Shown: positions 16,129 through 24,070, counted from the stretch's first letter. The stretch is 64,000 nt of DNA from Methylobacterium phyllostachyos (GCF_900103445.1 NZ_FNHS01000003.1:186001-250000), one strand, 5' to 3'. Numbers and translations are program-made. Notes: generated by a model not told the origin, from the letters alone.

Positions 16129-17969
16129 CGCGTTCCGCGTGGCGGGCGCCCACCAGCGGGCTTCTGACCACCCCGTGCGCCGCCAGGGCGTCCACCGGGT
16201 TTACCGCTGCCGCCGGGGCCGCCGCGGCCCGGTCCCTTCCCGGCGAAACCGCCGGGCTTACCGCCCGGTCGCGAGCCGCCAGGTTTTGGCCCACCGAAGC
16301 CCGGTCTACCGCTTTCCGGTCCAGACCGCTGAGCGCGGAAGCCGCCTTTGCCGCGCGAAGCGCCCGCAGCATCGTCGGCGCCCTGGTCCCGCCGCGCCCC
16401 CGCGCCTGACGCACCCCTCGGACCCCGTCGCTCGTCCTGGCGGGCATCGCCCCGCTGGAAATCGGACGCGCGCGTTGGCGGCCGGTTCGGACGATCGCCG
16501 CCATCGCGCGCACCCCGGAACGTCGAATTCCGCTCGCCGTCGCGGGCGGATCCGCGCTCGGACCGGGCCCCATCCGCACGACCGGCAGGCCGCGCACCGG
16601 AGCCGCGCTGGGGGCGCTCGGACGGGCCCTGATCAGCGTAGCGGCGGCGCGGCTTCTCCGCCGGCGGGGCCTCGACGGGGGTCGCGGCCAGGCGCTCTAC
16701 CACGACCCGGCGATCCCCGGCTTTGATCGAGCCGACGCGCTCACGACCACGCTCGGCGGCGGCCGCCTGTGCAACCCGCGGATCTGCTCCGCGGCGGGGA
16801 ATGCGGGTGCCTCGCGGCTTGTCGGCCTCCTCGTCGCGCCACGCGGCCTTGCGCGGACCGGAACCAGACCCGCCGGTCGAGACGCGTGGTGTCGGGGCGG
16901 GCCGCGCGGCGTTGCGCCGGGTCCCGCCACCCGGTTGAGCCGGCGGCGAACCGCGCTCGGCCACCTTGGGCCCGCCGAACGGCGGGATCGGCTCACGCAC
17001 CGGACTGTCGAAATCGACGCCGGCCTGCTCGGCCAGCGATTTGCCCAGCTGATCCTTGAGAACCCGGGTGCGGACCTCCTCCACGAGGCCGACTTCGAGA
17101 TCGCCGAGCTGGAACGGACCGAAGGACAACCGGATCAGCCGGTTCACCGAAAGGCCGAGATGTTCGAGGATCCGCTTGACCTCGCGGTTCTTGCCTTCAC
17201 GCAGGCCGAGCGTCAGCCAGACGTTGTCGCCCTGCACACGGTCCAGGGTGGCCTCCACCGGGCCGTACTCCATGCCGTCGATCGTCACACCCTTGGCAAG
17301 CTTGTCGAGCTGGGCCTGATCGGTGTCGCCATGGGCCCGGACCCGGTAGCGCCGCAGCCAGCCCGTGTCCGGATGGGCGATCACCTTCGCCAGGCCACCG
17401 TCGTTGGTGAGGAGCAGAAGCCCCTCTGTGTTGATGTCGAGACGCCCGACCGCCACGACCCGGGGCAGATCCTCGGGGAGGACGTCGAACACCGTCTGGC
17501 GTCCCTCCGGATCGCGGGCCGTCGTCACGACGCCGCGCGGCTTGTGGAAGATCCACAGGCGACTGCGTTCCCGCGACGGCATCGGCTCGCCGTCGATCAG
17601 GATCGTGTCGTCCTCCGTGATGTTGCGGGCCGGTGAGCTCAGGGTCTCGCCATTGACCAAGACCCGGCCCGCCAGAATCATGGCTTCGGCATCGCGCCGT
17701 GACGCAATGCCGGCCCGCGCCATCGCCTTGGCGATACGCTCCCCCGGAGGCGTGACGGTGTCGGCAAGATCGGCTGGCGGGCCGTCGGCCACAGGATCGG
17801 AGGCCGGCTGCTTCTGTCGCCGCTTCTCGGGCACAGGCTTCGCCACGATCTCCGCCGGATCGATGGCGCTGCCGGCATCCGTTGCCGGGGTCCAGGCCTT
17901 CGATTGTGCGGTTTCCGTGTCCGGACGGGTGTGATCCTCCGGTTTGTCGTCGTTCGGCATGTCGCTCAT
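16125..17969 (-). CDS. rluB: RluB-family 23S rRNA pseudouridine synthase with long RG-rich tail
   Basis: This is a 614-residue protein. An acidic N-terminal tail leads to an S4 domain (RIAKAMARAGIASRRDAEAM) and an RsuA/RluB-type catalytic domain with GRLDINTEGLLLLTND, whose catalytic Asp is Asp178. Family members isomerise U2605 of 23S rRNA. From about residue 340 the protein becomes a roughly 270-residue Gly/Arg/Pro-rich disordered tail with many RGG- and RPGG-like units, ending PAGGRPPRGTR. The usual E. coli RluB is about half this length. The tail probably binds RNA. The gene overlaps rsmD by 4 bases. Confidence 0.93.
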   Translation of the reverse strand: MSDMPNDDKPEDHTRPDTETAQSKAWTPATDAGSAIDPAEIVAKPVPEKRRQKQPASDPVADGPPADLADTVTPPGERIAKAMARAGIASRRDAEAMILAGRVLVNGETLSSPARNITEDDTILIDGEPMPSRERSRLWIFHKPRGVVTTARDPEGRQTVFDVLPEDLPRVVAVGRLDINTEGLLLLTNDGGLAKVIAHPDTGWLRRYRVRAHGDTDQAQLDKLAKGVTIDGMEYGPVEATLDRVQGDNVWLTLGLREGKNREVKRILEHLGLSVNRLIRLSFGPFQLGDLEVGLVEEVRTRVLKDQLGKSLAEQAGVDFDSPVREPIPPFGGPKVAERGSPPAQPGGGTRRNAARPAPTPRVSTGGSGSGPRKAAWRDEEADKPRGTRIPRRGADPRVAQAAAAERGRERVGSIKAGDRRVVVERLAATPVEAPPAEKPRRRYADQGPSERPQRGSGARPAGRADGARSERGSARDGERNSTFRGARDGGDRPNRPPTRASDFQRGDARQDERRGPRGASGAGARRDQGADDAAGASRGKGGFRAQRSGPESGRPGFGGPKPGGSRPGGKPGGFAGKGPGRGGPGGSGKPGGRPGGARGGQKPAGGRPPRGTR

Positions 17970-18042
17970 GCCCGGCCCTTACCAGAGCCGCTTACGACAG
18001 GCGAGACAGGACTTTCCGGACCGTGCCCGGGAAACCGCCCAC

Positions 18043-18081
18043 GCAATACGGGGCGGCTCCGCCGGAGCCACCCCGTATTGC
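18043..18081. terminator. Strong hairpin downstream of DUF1328 gene, upstream of rluB
   Basis: The inverted repeat GCAATACGGGG-N-GGCTCC / GGAGCC-N-CCCCGTATTGC has 17 paired positions, one mismatch and a GCC loop. It lies after the stop of the DUF1328 gene and before the rluB start on the same (minus) strand. No long T-run follows, so it may be a transcript-end stabiliser, a factor-dependent terminator or a copy of a dispersed repeat rather than a classical intrinsic terminator. Confidence 0.5.
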
Positions 18082-18150
18082 GCCATCGATCCGCAGCTTC
18101 AGGTCGCAAAGGAACACCGCGTGTGTGTCCCTGGCGCCGAACCCGCTGTC

Positions 18151-18327
18151 CTAGAGTCTGGGCGAGCGGCCGCGCATCACGCCGAACACGGCGGAGATGA
18201 GGAACAGCGCGATCGCCACGAAGAAGACGACCTTGGCAGCCTCCATGGCAGTGCCGGCGATGCCGCCGAAGCCGAGCAGAGCCGCGATGAGCGCGACGAC
18301 GAGAAATGTGACAGCCCAACCGATCAT
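18151..18327 (-). CDS. DUF1328 (YtjA-type) small membrane protein
   Basis: This is a 58-residue protein read directly from the minus strand. It starts [20 protein letters not shown] and ends VMRGRSPRL. Two hydrophobic helices flank [12 protein letters not shown], the exact layout of the DUF1328 family (about 55 residues), a two-helix inner-membrane protein often linked to general stress. It follows csbD by 78 bases on the same strand. The gap contains a GGAAC-N17-GGTT element that could be its own EcfG-type promoter. Function in the cell is unknown. Confidence 0.88.
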   Translation of the reverse strand: MIGWAVTFLVVALIAALLGFGGIAGTAMEAAKVVFFVAIALFLISAVFGVMRGRSPRL

Positions 18328-18363
18328 GGCATCCTCGCGTTGTTCAAGCCGGTCATGGGTGGG

Positions 18364-18389
18364 AACCCGCCAGCGGCGGGTCCCGTTCC
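18364..18389 (-). promoter_or_regulatory. Possible EcfG-type promoter of the DUF1328 gene
   Basis: On the minus strand GGAAC (18389-18385) is followed after exactly 17 bases by GGTT (18367-18364). The M. extorquens EcfG consensus is GGAAC-N16/17-CGTT, so one position differs. The spacer also contains a short hairpin (ACCCGCC-GCT-GGCGGGT) that may serve csbD transcript ending. The element sits about 40 bases before the DUF1328 start, a sensible distance. Confidence 0.4.
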
Positions 18390-18405
18390 GAACGTCCTGC
18401 GTCGA

Positions 18406-18597
18406 TCAGAGCTTGTCGGTCGCCGACTTCACGGTGTCCTTGGCATCTCCCACCGTGCTCTGGGTCTTGCCCTTGAGCTCCTGAGCCGCACCTTCCGCCT
18501 TCATCTTGTCGTTGCCGGTCACGTCGCCGAGACCCTGCTTGGCCTTGCCGAGGGCCTCGTTGGCGGCGCCCTTGATCTTGTCGGTGGTGCTGCTCAT
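18406..18597 (-). CDS. CsbD family stress protein
   Basis: This 63-residue hydrophilic protein starts [20 protein letters not shown] and ends VKSATDKL. It is the classic CsbD pattern of repeated K-x-x-G-A-A-x-E units, with high Lys/Ala/Gly/Asp and no Cys or Trp. Family members accumulate under general stress in many bacteria, and the molecular role is not known. An EcfG-type promoter lies 48-75 bases upstream, supporting control by the PhyR-EcfG general stress response. DUF1328, another typical stress-regulon gene, follows on the same strand. Confidence 0.92.
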   Translation of the reverse strand: MSSTTDKIKGAANEALGKAKQGLGDVTGNDKMKAEGAAQELKGKTQSTVGDAKDTVKSATDKL

Positions 18598-18644
18598 GGC
18601 GTTGTCTTTCTTGTATTCCTGCGGCGGCGCCGCACGAGATGCTT

Positions 18645-18672
18645 AAAACGGTCACGGTCGCGCGAATGTTCC
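18645..18672 (-). promoter_or_regulatory. EcfG-type general-stress promoter of csbD
   Basis: On the minus strand GGAAC (18672-18668) and CGTTTT (18650-18645) are separated by exactly 17 bases, matching the EcfG consensus GGAAC-N16/17-CGTT known from Methylobacterium extorquens. The start point would fall near 18637, leaving a leader of about 40 bases to the csbD ATG. The site lies in the divergent gap between csbD and tadA and points only toward csbD. Confidence 0.7.
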
Positions 18673-18729
18673 AGCCCTTAACATTGCTCTGGATCAACTG
18701 TTTGAGCCCGGTCCGTTGGTCCCGTCGGG

Positions 18730-19218
18730 ATGGCTGTCCGCACGATGGCGCCTGATTCGGCCTCTCGGCTGGGCGCGACCAGCGCCTTCGATCAGGCCTT
18801 CGCGGCGGCCCGCCGGGCGGCGGCAGCTGGCGAGGTCCCCGTGGGGGCCGTCGTGGTCCGGGACGGATCCGTCCTGGCCGTCGCCCACAACCTGCCGCGG
18901 ACCCTGCACGATCCGACTGCGCACGCGGAGATCCTGGCGATCCGCGCGGCCTGCGTGGCGATCGGCGATGAGCGCCTGACCGGCTGCGATCTCTACGTGA
19001 CCCTGGAACCCTGCCCGATGTGCGCGGGGGCCATCTCGTTCGCGCGGATCCGGCGCCTCTATTATGGCGCTTCCGATCCGAAGGGCGGCGGCGTCGAGCA
19101 TGGGCCACGCGTCTTCAATCAGCCGACCTGCCATCACGCGCCGGAGGTTTATGGTGGTTTCCGCGAGCGTGAAGCAGCGGAGCTTCTCCGGGTCTTCTTC
19201 GCGGCCAGACGTGTTTGA
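18730..19218 (+). CDS. tadA: tRNA-specific adenosine deaminase TadA
   Basis: TadA (162 aa) deaminates A34 to inosine in tRNA-Arg(ACG). Zinc-site motifs are intact: His65-Ala-Glu67 in AHAEI, and PCPMC with Cys95 and Cys98. The substrate-loop region IRRLYYGASDPKGGGVEHGPRVF matches TadA rather than guanine deaminase. The N-terminus reads MAVRTMAPDSASRL; a second Met at codon 6 is also possible. The gene is divergent from csbD and close to rluB-rsmD, the usual alphaproteobacterial neighbourhood. A small SDR gene follows after 12 bases on the same strand. Confidence 0.92.
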   Translation: MAVRTMAPDSASRLGATSAFDQAFAAARRAAAAGEVPVGAVVVRDGSVLAVAHNLPRTLHDPTAHAEILAIRAACVAIGDERLTGCDLYVTLEPCPMCAGAISFARIRRLYYGASDPKGGGVEHGPRVFNQPTCHHAPEVYGGFREREAAELLRVFFAARRV

Positions 19219-19230
19219 GGGGATTCGATC

Positions 19231-19935
19231 ATGATACCGAGCTATTCCCGTGCCTTGATCGTCGGTGCCGGCTCCGGCCTCAGCGCATCTCTGGCTCGGC
19301 TCCTCGCCGCGGATGGCCTCAAGGTGGGTCTCGCCGCGCGCAACGTCGGCAAGCTCGCGTCCCTGGCCGCTGAGACCGGCGCCATCGTCCACGCCTGCGA
19401 TGCGAGCCGCCCGGAGGCGGTCGAGGCGTTGTTCGCACGCCTGGAGCCGGCGCTCGGGGGCACGCCCGATGTGGTCGTCTACAACGCCAGCGGCCGGCTA
19501 CGCGGCGCTGTCGCCGACCTCGATCCGGCGGCCGTCGCGGACGCGCTCATGGTGACGGCCTACGGCGGGTTCCTGGTGGCGCAGGCCGCCGCTCGGCGTA
19601 TGCTGCCGCATCGCCACGGAGCGATCCTCCTGACCGGCGCCTCGGCCAGCGTGAAGGGGTTTGCCGGCTCGGCACCCTTCGCAATGGGTAAGTTCGCCCT
19701 GCGCGGGCTCGGTCAGAGTCTCGCGCGCGAATTGCAGCCGCAGGGGATCCACGTGGCGCACATCGTCATCGACGGCGCCATCCGGAATCCGACCCGCGGC
19801 GGCGAGCCCACGGACGCGCCCGACAGCCATCTCGATCCGGATGCCATCGCCCGGTCCTACCGGGACTTGCTGCGGCAGGACCGCAGCGCCTGGTCGACGG
19901 AAATGGAGTTGCGTCCCTGGGTGGAGCGGTTCTGA
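19231..19935 (+). CDS. SDR superfamily protein of subgroup c10, lacking the catalytic Tyr
   Basis: This is a 234-residue Rossmann-fold protein. The cofactor loop is an imperfect GAGSGLSASLA rather than TGxxxGxG. The usual YxxxK is replaced by FAMGK, with Phe150 in place of Tyr and Lys154 retained. These are exactly the features that define the SDR_c10 subgroup (incomplete glycine motif, Phe for Tyr). Ordinary carbonyl-reductase chemistry is therefore doubtful, although NAD(P) binding may remain. It follows tadA by 12 bases and is probably co-transcribed. Function is unknown. Confidence 0.87.
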   Translation: MIPSYSRALIVGAGSGLSASLARLLAADGLKVGLAARNVGKLASLAAETGAIVHACDASRPEAVEALFARLEPALGGTPDVVVYNASGRLRGAVADLDPAAVADALMVTAYGGFLVAQAAARRMLPHRHGAILLTGASASVKGFAGSAPFAMGKFALRGLGQSLARELQPQGIHVAHIVIDGAIRNPTRGGEPTDAPDSHLDPDAIARSYRDLLRQDRSAWSTEMELRPWVERF

Positions 19936-19941
19936 GCGCGC

Positions 19942-21780
19942 CTACGGATTCACCCGCACGCCGAACAGCAGTGTGTTGTCGCTGAAGCTCGCCCCGGCGA
20001 CCGTGCTGTGGATCTCCTGGTAGATGTAGGTCCCCCGCAGGGTGAGCCACCGGGTGAGATGGTAGTCGAGGCGTGCCGTGGCCGAGACTCCGTTCTCGCG
20101 GATCGTGCTGCCCTGGTAATCGTTCCGCAGGAACGAGCCGCCGAGCACGATCGAGAGGTTGCGGAACAGATCGTGCTGAACCTCCAGCGTCGCGACATCG
20201 GTGAGGATGCCGCTGGATCCTGGGATCGTCGTCTCGGTGATGCCCGTGGCTGCGGTGAGGCGGACGGTCGTGAGCGGGCTCATCGACCAGACCAGGGCGG
20301 CGTTGATCAGCGGCGCGTCGATGCTGCGCAAACTGGGATCGACGTATTCGCGGTGCTGCACGCCCGCCGAGATCTCGCCGGTCAGCGTGCGCAGCAGGCC
20401 GAAGCTCGCGCCGACCAGCAGTGAGATCCCGTCCGAGTCGCGCCGTATGCCGTTCTGATCGCGCCTCAGATCGTAGACCCGCGTATCGCCGAGGATGTCG
20501 ATGAAGGGACTGAAATCCGGATTGACCTCGTAGGCCGTGCGCAACTGCAAGCTGTATTGGTTGAGGTTACGGTCGGCCTGGTTGATGATCGTCCCGTCGG
20601 ACAGCCGGGCATTGTCGAATTCCGAGCGGTCGATCGAGCCGCGGAGGGTAACGGACAGGCGGTTGAAGGTCTCGGTGGCGCCGAGCGACGCGCCGTAGAC
20701 GGCGAGCAGCGGCCGACCGGTGGCCGTGGCGGCCTGCAGATTGGCGACCTGAAGATTGGGGTTCCCGGTGCGCTGGGTATCGACCAGGAACCGGCCCTCG
20801 GCGTCGATGTGGAGATCGCGATCCGCGTCGAGCCGATACCGCACCACGCCATCTGCGGCGGGCCGGCTCGCCGCCTCATTCTGCGGCGTCTCCAGATACG
20901 CGCCGCGCAGGGAGCCCTGCAACGAACTGGACGCCCAGTTGCTCTGGAAATCGACCGCCGCATCGGTGCGCAGGGCCACCGATCCCTTGGCGTATTGCCG
21001 GGACGTCTGGTCCGGGTTCGAGTCGTATCCAAGGCTCTGCGCGAAGCTCGGCAGGATCGTGAAGCTGCCGACCTGATAGCCGATCGGCGCATAGGCGGGA
21101 TCTGTCGGGATCGGCCGCGCGAGATCTGTCCCGAGGATGAAGCCCGGCGTCAGGAGCCCCAGAGCCGGGGTGTTGGCGAGGAGCGGCAGGATCGGCCGGA
21201 ATTGCGGGGCGGCCTGTGGCGGCAGCGGAACGCCGACGACCGGCTGCTGGATGATCGGCGTGAGCCCGATGGCCGGGGGCGGGACCTGGGTGATCTCCTG
21301 GGTGATCCTGCGGGTCGCCGAGCCGAGCCGACGCGGCGGCGCGGCTCGGTTCCGCAGCAGGGCCGAAGGCGCGAGGTTGCTCGGCGCCGTCGAGCTGCCG
21401 CCGGTGCGCTGGCCGCCGCTGGTGGCGCGCGTGTCGAGCTGCGAGGTGCCTGGCTGCGTCTGTCCCTGCGCCGGGATCGGGGGCGAGAGCGGCGAGCGGA
21501 GGCTATCCCCCCCAATCTGGTCGCCGCCCGCTGTATCCCCGCTGGGCGAGGCCCGGCCGCCGTCAAGCGACCCCCCGTCCGGCAGGCGTCGCCTCAGGGC
21601 CGGAAGTCCGTTCGGCGCCGTATCGAGGCCGGAGCCCGGATTGTCCGGCTGGCCGGTGACGGGGCTGATCGCGTCGAAGCGCTGCGCCGCGGTCGGCGAG
21701 GTCGCGAACGCCAGCGCGAGGGCCGCGTAGGCCAATCGCTTCTCATGCCGGCCCCGCCGATCAGTCCGCGCCGTCCGCAC
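19942..21780 (-). CDS. Outer-membrane beta-barrel protein (BBP2-like)
   Basis: This outer-membrane protein is about 612 residues long. A signal peptide (basic start, LAYAALALAFATSPTAAQ) precedes a Gly/Ser/Pro/Thr-rich linker of roughly 150 residues. The C-terminal 400 residues alternate polar and hydrophobic positions in about 16 beta strands and end in FGVRVNP, an outer-membrane type terminus. The start chosen is GTG at 21780, because GGAG lies 11 bases upstream and a signal peptide follows at once; ATGs further upstream (to 21846) would add an unlikely hydrophilic extension. It resembles putative beta-barrel porin 2 proteins often tied to exopolysaccharide export. Convergent with the SDR gene. 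Confidence 0.8.
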   Translation of the reverse strand: MRTARTDRRGRHEKRLAYAALALAFATSPTAAQRFDAISPVTGQPDNPGSGLDTAPNGLPALRRRLPDGGSLDGGRASPSGDTAGGDQIGGDSLRSPLSPPIPAQGQTQPGTSQLDTRATSGGQRTGGSSTAPSNLAPSALLRNRAAPPRRLGSATRRITQEITQVPPPAIGLTPIIQQPVVGVPLPPQAAPQFRPILPLLANTPALGLLTPGFILGTDLARPIPTDPAYAPIGYQVGSFTILPSFAQSLGYDSNPDQTSRQYAKGSVALRTDAAVDFQSNWASSSLQGSLRGAYLETPQNEAASRPAADGVVRYRLDADRDLHIDAEGRFLVDTQRTGNPNLQVANLQAATATGRPLLAVYGASLGATETFNRLSVTLRGSIDRSEFDNARLSDGTIINQADRNLNQYSLQLRTAYEVNPDFSPFIDILGDTRVYDLRRDQNGIRRDSDGISLLVGASFGLLRTLTGEISAGVQHREYVDPSLRSIDAPLINAALVWSMSPLTTVRLTAATGITETTIPGSSGILTDVATLEVQHDLFRNLSIVLGGSFLRNDYQGSTIRENGVSATARLDYHLTRWLTLRGTYIYQEIHSTVAGASFSDNTLLFGVRVNP

Positions 21781-21861
21781 TTGATCCCGGTCTCCACCAA
21801 TATCCCGGCGGCAATTGCTGGGATTCATAGTCCACGCCGCAACCAAGACGGGTCATCGGTA

Positions 21862-21894
21862 TGGTTAATGCAAGCTAGCTTGCCGTGGTTAATG
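21862..21894. promoter_or_regulatory. Palindrome flanked by direct repeats, between barrel gene and mucR
   Basis: A perfect 14-base palindrome GCAAGCTAGCTTGC (21870-21883) sits between two identical copies of TGGTTAATG (21862-21870 and 21886-21894). The copies are 24 bases apart, a little over two helical turns. The element lies in the divergent 282-base gap between the outer-membrane barrel gene and the MucR-type regulator, so either gene could be its target. No regulator can be assigned. Confidence 0.45.
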
Positions 21895-22062
21895 TCGCGT
21901 CAACGGGGGATTGGACCAGCATTCGAAAGTTGCGAGGCGCTCGTTTGGTCGCAGCAACGATCCGATTGAGCTTCGCACCTGGATCCGCTAGGATCAGACA
22001 GATTTCGATCGCATCCAGTAGGGATTGATCGATCCGGATATTCACGATGATAGGGGTCGACC

Positions 22063-22578
22063 ATGATCGGGAATGTAGAAAGCGAACATTCGGGCCGCGT
22101 AGAGCTGGCGGTTGATATCGTCGCGGCCTATGTGTCGAACAATTCGGTGCCCTCGACCGATCTTCCTGGGTTGATCGGGGTCGTTCACGGGGCTCTGAAC
22201 CAGCTTGCCGATACGGGTCAGGGCTCGAACGCGCCGGTCGAGAAAATAACCCCGGCGCAAATCCGAAAGTCGATTACGAAGGACCATCTCGTCAGCTTCG
22301 AAGACGGAAAGCCCTACAAGACTTTGCGTCGACATCTCACCTTGCGCGGGCTGTCGCCCGAGGCCTACCGCGCCAAATGGGGCCTGCCGCGGGATTACCC
22401 CATGACCGCGGAGAGCTACTCGGCGCAGCGCTCGGAGCTGGCCCGGGCCCTCGGGCTGGGTCAGCAGCGACGCAAATATAACGGTGCGCCGGAGACGACC
22501 TCTCGCGAGGCACCGAAAGACGCACCGCCCGCAGCACCGACGAAGGCGCGCGGCCGGAAGAAGGCCTCGGCGGAATAG
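22063..22578 (+). CDS. MucR/Ros family transcriptional regulator with altered zinc finger
   Basis: This 171-residue regulator has the MucR/Ros layout: helical N-terminal oligomerisation part (VELAVDIVAAYVSNNSVP), then the DNA-binding domain with FEDGKPYKTLRRHL and the family hallmark YRAKWGLPRDYPM. The tail is Lys/Arg/Ala-rich. Of the usual zinc ligands, the Cys is replaced by Ser78 and the last His is missing (Arg95 region); Asp81 and His91 remain. Similar proteins in Mesorhizobium fold without zinc. MucR proteins are H-NS-like silencers of exopolysaccharide, motility and virulence genes. An AGGGG motif lies 6 bases before the ATG. Confidence 0.92.
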   Translation: MIGNVESEHSGRVELAVDIVAAYVSNNSVPSTDLPGLIGVVHGALNQLADTGQGSNAPVEKITPAQIRKSITKDHLVSFEDGKPYKTLRRHLTLRGLSPEAYRAKWGLPRDYPMTAESYSAQRSELARALGLGQQRRKYNGAPETTSREAPKDAPPAAPTKARGRKKASAE

Positions 22579-22741
22579 CGACGCGGCCGCGCTTCCGCGT
22601 CTCCCGGGTGTTGTTCCAGGCGCCTGCGCGTCGCGCAACCGTGCGCCGCGTGCCCGCGGCTTGGCAGGCAGCTGAAGGCTGCCATCCTGCGCATGTTGCT
22701 TCGCACCATCGAGCGAACCCCCTGCGCCCGAGAGCCTGGCC

Positions 22742-23917
22742 TTGCCGCCCCTGCCAATCCTTGCCCTTGCCGTCGCCTCCTTCGGGATCGGCACCACCGA
22801 ATTCGTGATCATGGGCCTGCTCCCGGAGGTGGCGCACAGTTTCGGCGTCACCATCCCGCAGGCGGGCTATCTCGTTTCGGGCTACGCGATGGGGGTGGTC
22901 GTGGGCGCGCCTGTCGTGGCGATCGCCACCGCGCGCCTCCCCCGCAAGACCGCGTTGCTCGCTTTGATCGGCGTGTTCCTGGCCGGCAACCTCGGCTGCG
23001 CCCTGGCGCCGACCTACAACCTGCTGATGGCGGCGCGGATTCTCACGGCCTTCGCCCATGGGGCCTTCTTCGGGATCGGGGCCGTCGTGGCGCGGGATCT
23101 GGTGCCGCGGGAGAAGCGGACACAGGCCGTCGCCCTGATGTTCGCAGGGCTTACCCTTGCGAACGTCCTCGGCGTACCCCTCGGCACGGCCCTCGGGCAG
23201 CAGGCGGGCTGGCGTTCGACCTTCTGGGCGGTGGTGGTGATCGGGCTGGCGGCGGGCCTTGCGATCCAGCTCTGCGTGCCTGCCGGCCTGCCCGGCACGC
23301 GCGGACGTCTCCTCAGCGAATTCCGGGCCCTCGGGCGCTGGCCGGTACTGCGGCCGATGCTGATCTCGACGCTATCCTCCGTGAGCTTTTTCACGGTGTT
23401 CACCTACATCACGCCGTTCCTGATCAATGTCAGCGGGTTCTCGCCGCAGGGCGTGACCGGCGTCCTCTTCGCCGCCGGCACCGGCCTGACCATCGGGAAC
23501 CTCGCGGGCGGCCGCTTCGCTGATCGGGGGCAGATGGCCACCATCATCGGCAGCTTCCTCGGCATCGTGGCCGTGCTGCTGGTGCTCGTGGGCGTGGCGC
23601 ACCATCCGATCGCGACGATCGCGGTGTTGGTCCTCTGGTCCGGCCTCGTCTTCGCGCTGGTCTCGCCGCTGCAGATCTGGGTGGTCGAAGCGGCGAGTGA
23701 CGCGCCGAACCTCGCTTCCACGTTGAACCAGGGGGCGTTCAACCTGGGCAACGCCACGGGCGCCTGGATCGGCGGCACCGCCCTGACGTTCGGCATCGGC
23801 TACGGGGAACTGCCGCTGATCGCGGCGGCCGTGTCGCTGATCGGCCTCGGCCTGACCCTGACGGCGGTCAGCCGCTCCGGGCGGCGCATGATCTCCACCT
23901 CTGCGCCGGGGGCCTGA
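22742..23917 (+). CDS. MFS transporter, DHA1 family (AraJ/YdhP-like)
   Basis: This 391-residue, 12-helix major facilitator has the DHA1 start LAVASFGIGTTEFVIMGLLPEVA, which is typical of AraJ/YdhP/PbuE-type drug or sugar efflux pumps. The membrane motifs are LVSGYAMGVVVGAPVVA and the ARLPRKTALL loop. The start codon is TTG at 22742, directly before PPLPILALAVASF; no ATG fits. It stands alone, with no regulator adjoining except the upstream MucR-type gene 163 bases away. Substrate is unknown. Confidence 0.88.
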   Translation: MPPLPILALAVASFGIGTTEFVIMGLLPEVAHSFGVTIPQAGYLVSGYAMGVVVGAPVVAIATARLPRKTALLALIGVFLAGNLGCALAPTYNLLMAARILTAFAHGAFFGIGAVVARDLVPREKRTQAVALMFAGLTLANVLGVPLGTALGQQAGWRSTFWAVVVIGLAAGLAIQLCVPAGLPGTRGRLLSEFRALGRWPVLRPMLISTLSSVSFFTVFTYITPFLINVSGFSPQGVTGVLFAAGTGLTIGNLAGGRFADRGQMATIIGSFLGIVAVLLVLVGVAHHPIATIAVLVLWSGLVFALVSPLQIWVVEAASDAPNLASTLNQGAFNLGNATGAWIGGTALTFGIGYGELPLIAAAVSLIGLGLTLTAVSRSGRRMISTSAPGA

Positions 23918-23944
23918 GCTCGTCGAGACCGATCCCGCCCGTGT

Positions 23945-24070
23945 TCAGCACTGAGTCGGGTCAGCCGTCCGATTCGGGTCAGACACGCAGCTGTCGATGT
24001 GATCTGTGATCGACCAAATCAGCAAGCACAAGGATACGACAAGTAGAACCATTGCGATCATGCGTGCCAT
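23945..24070 (-). CDS. Possible very small membrane protein
   Basis: This is a 41-residue frame, MARMIAMVLLVVSLCLLIWS then a polar tail ending TADPTQC. It has one clear membrane helix and a short Cys-containing, presumably periplasmic tail. Base composition here is less GC-rich than in neighbours, and a 60-residue version from an upstream ATG (24127) would add an Arg-rich leader. No family is recognised. It lies between the MFS gene (convergent) and the glutamate dehydrogenase stop. It may be real or chance. Confidence 0.35.
   Translation of the reverse strand: MARMIAMVLLVVSLCLLIWSITDHIDSCVSDPNRTADPTQC

Noticed and set aside
20998..21030. GGTTCGAGTC string resembling a tRNA T-arm
   Set aside because: It lies inside the beta-barrel gene and has no acceptor or anticodon arms around it.
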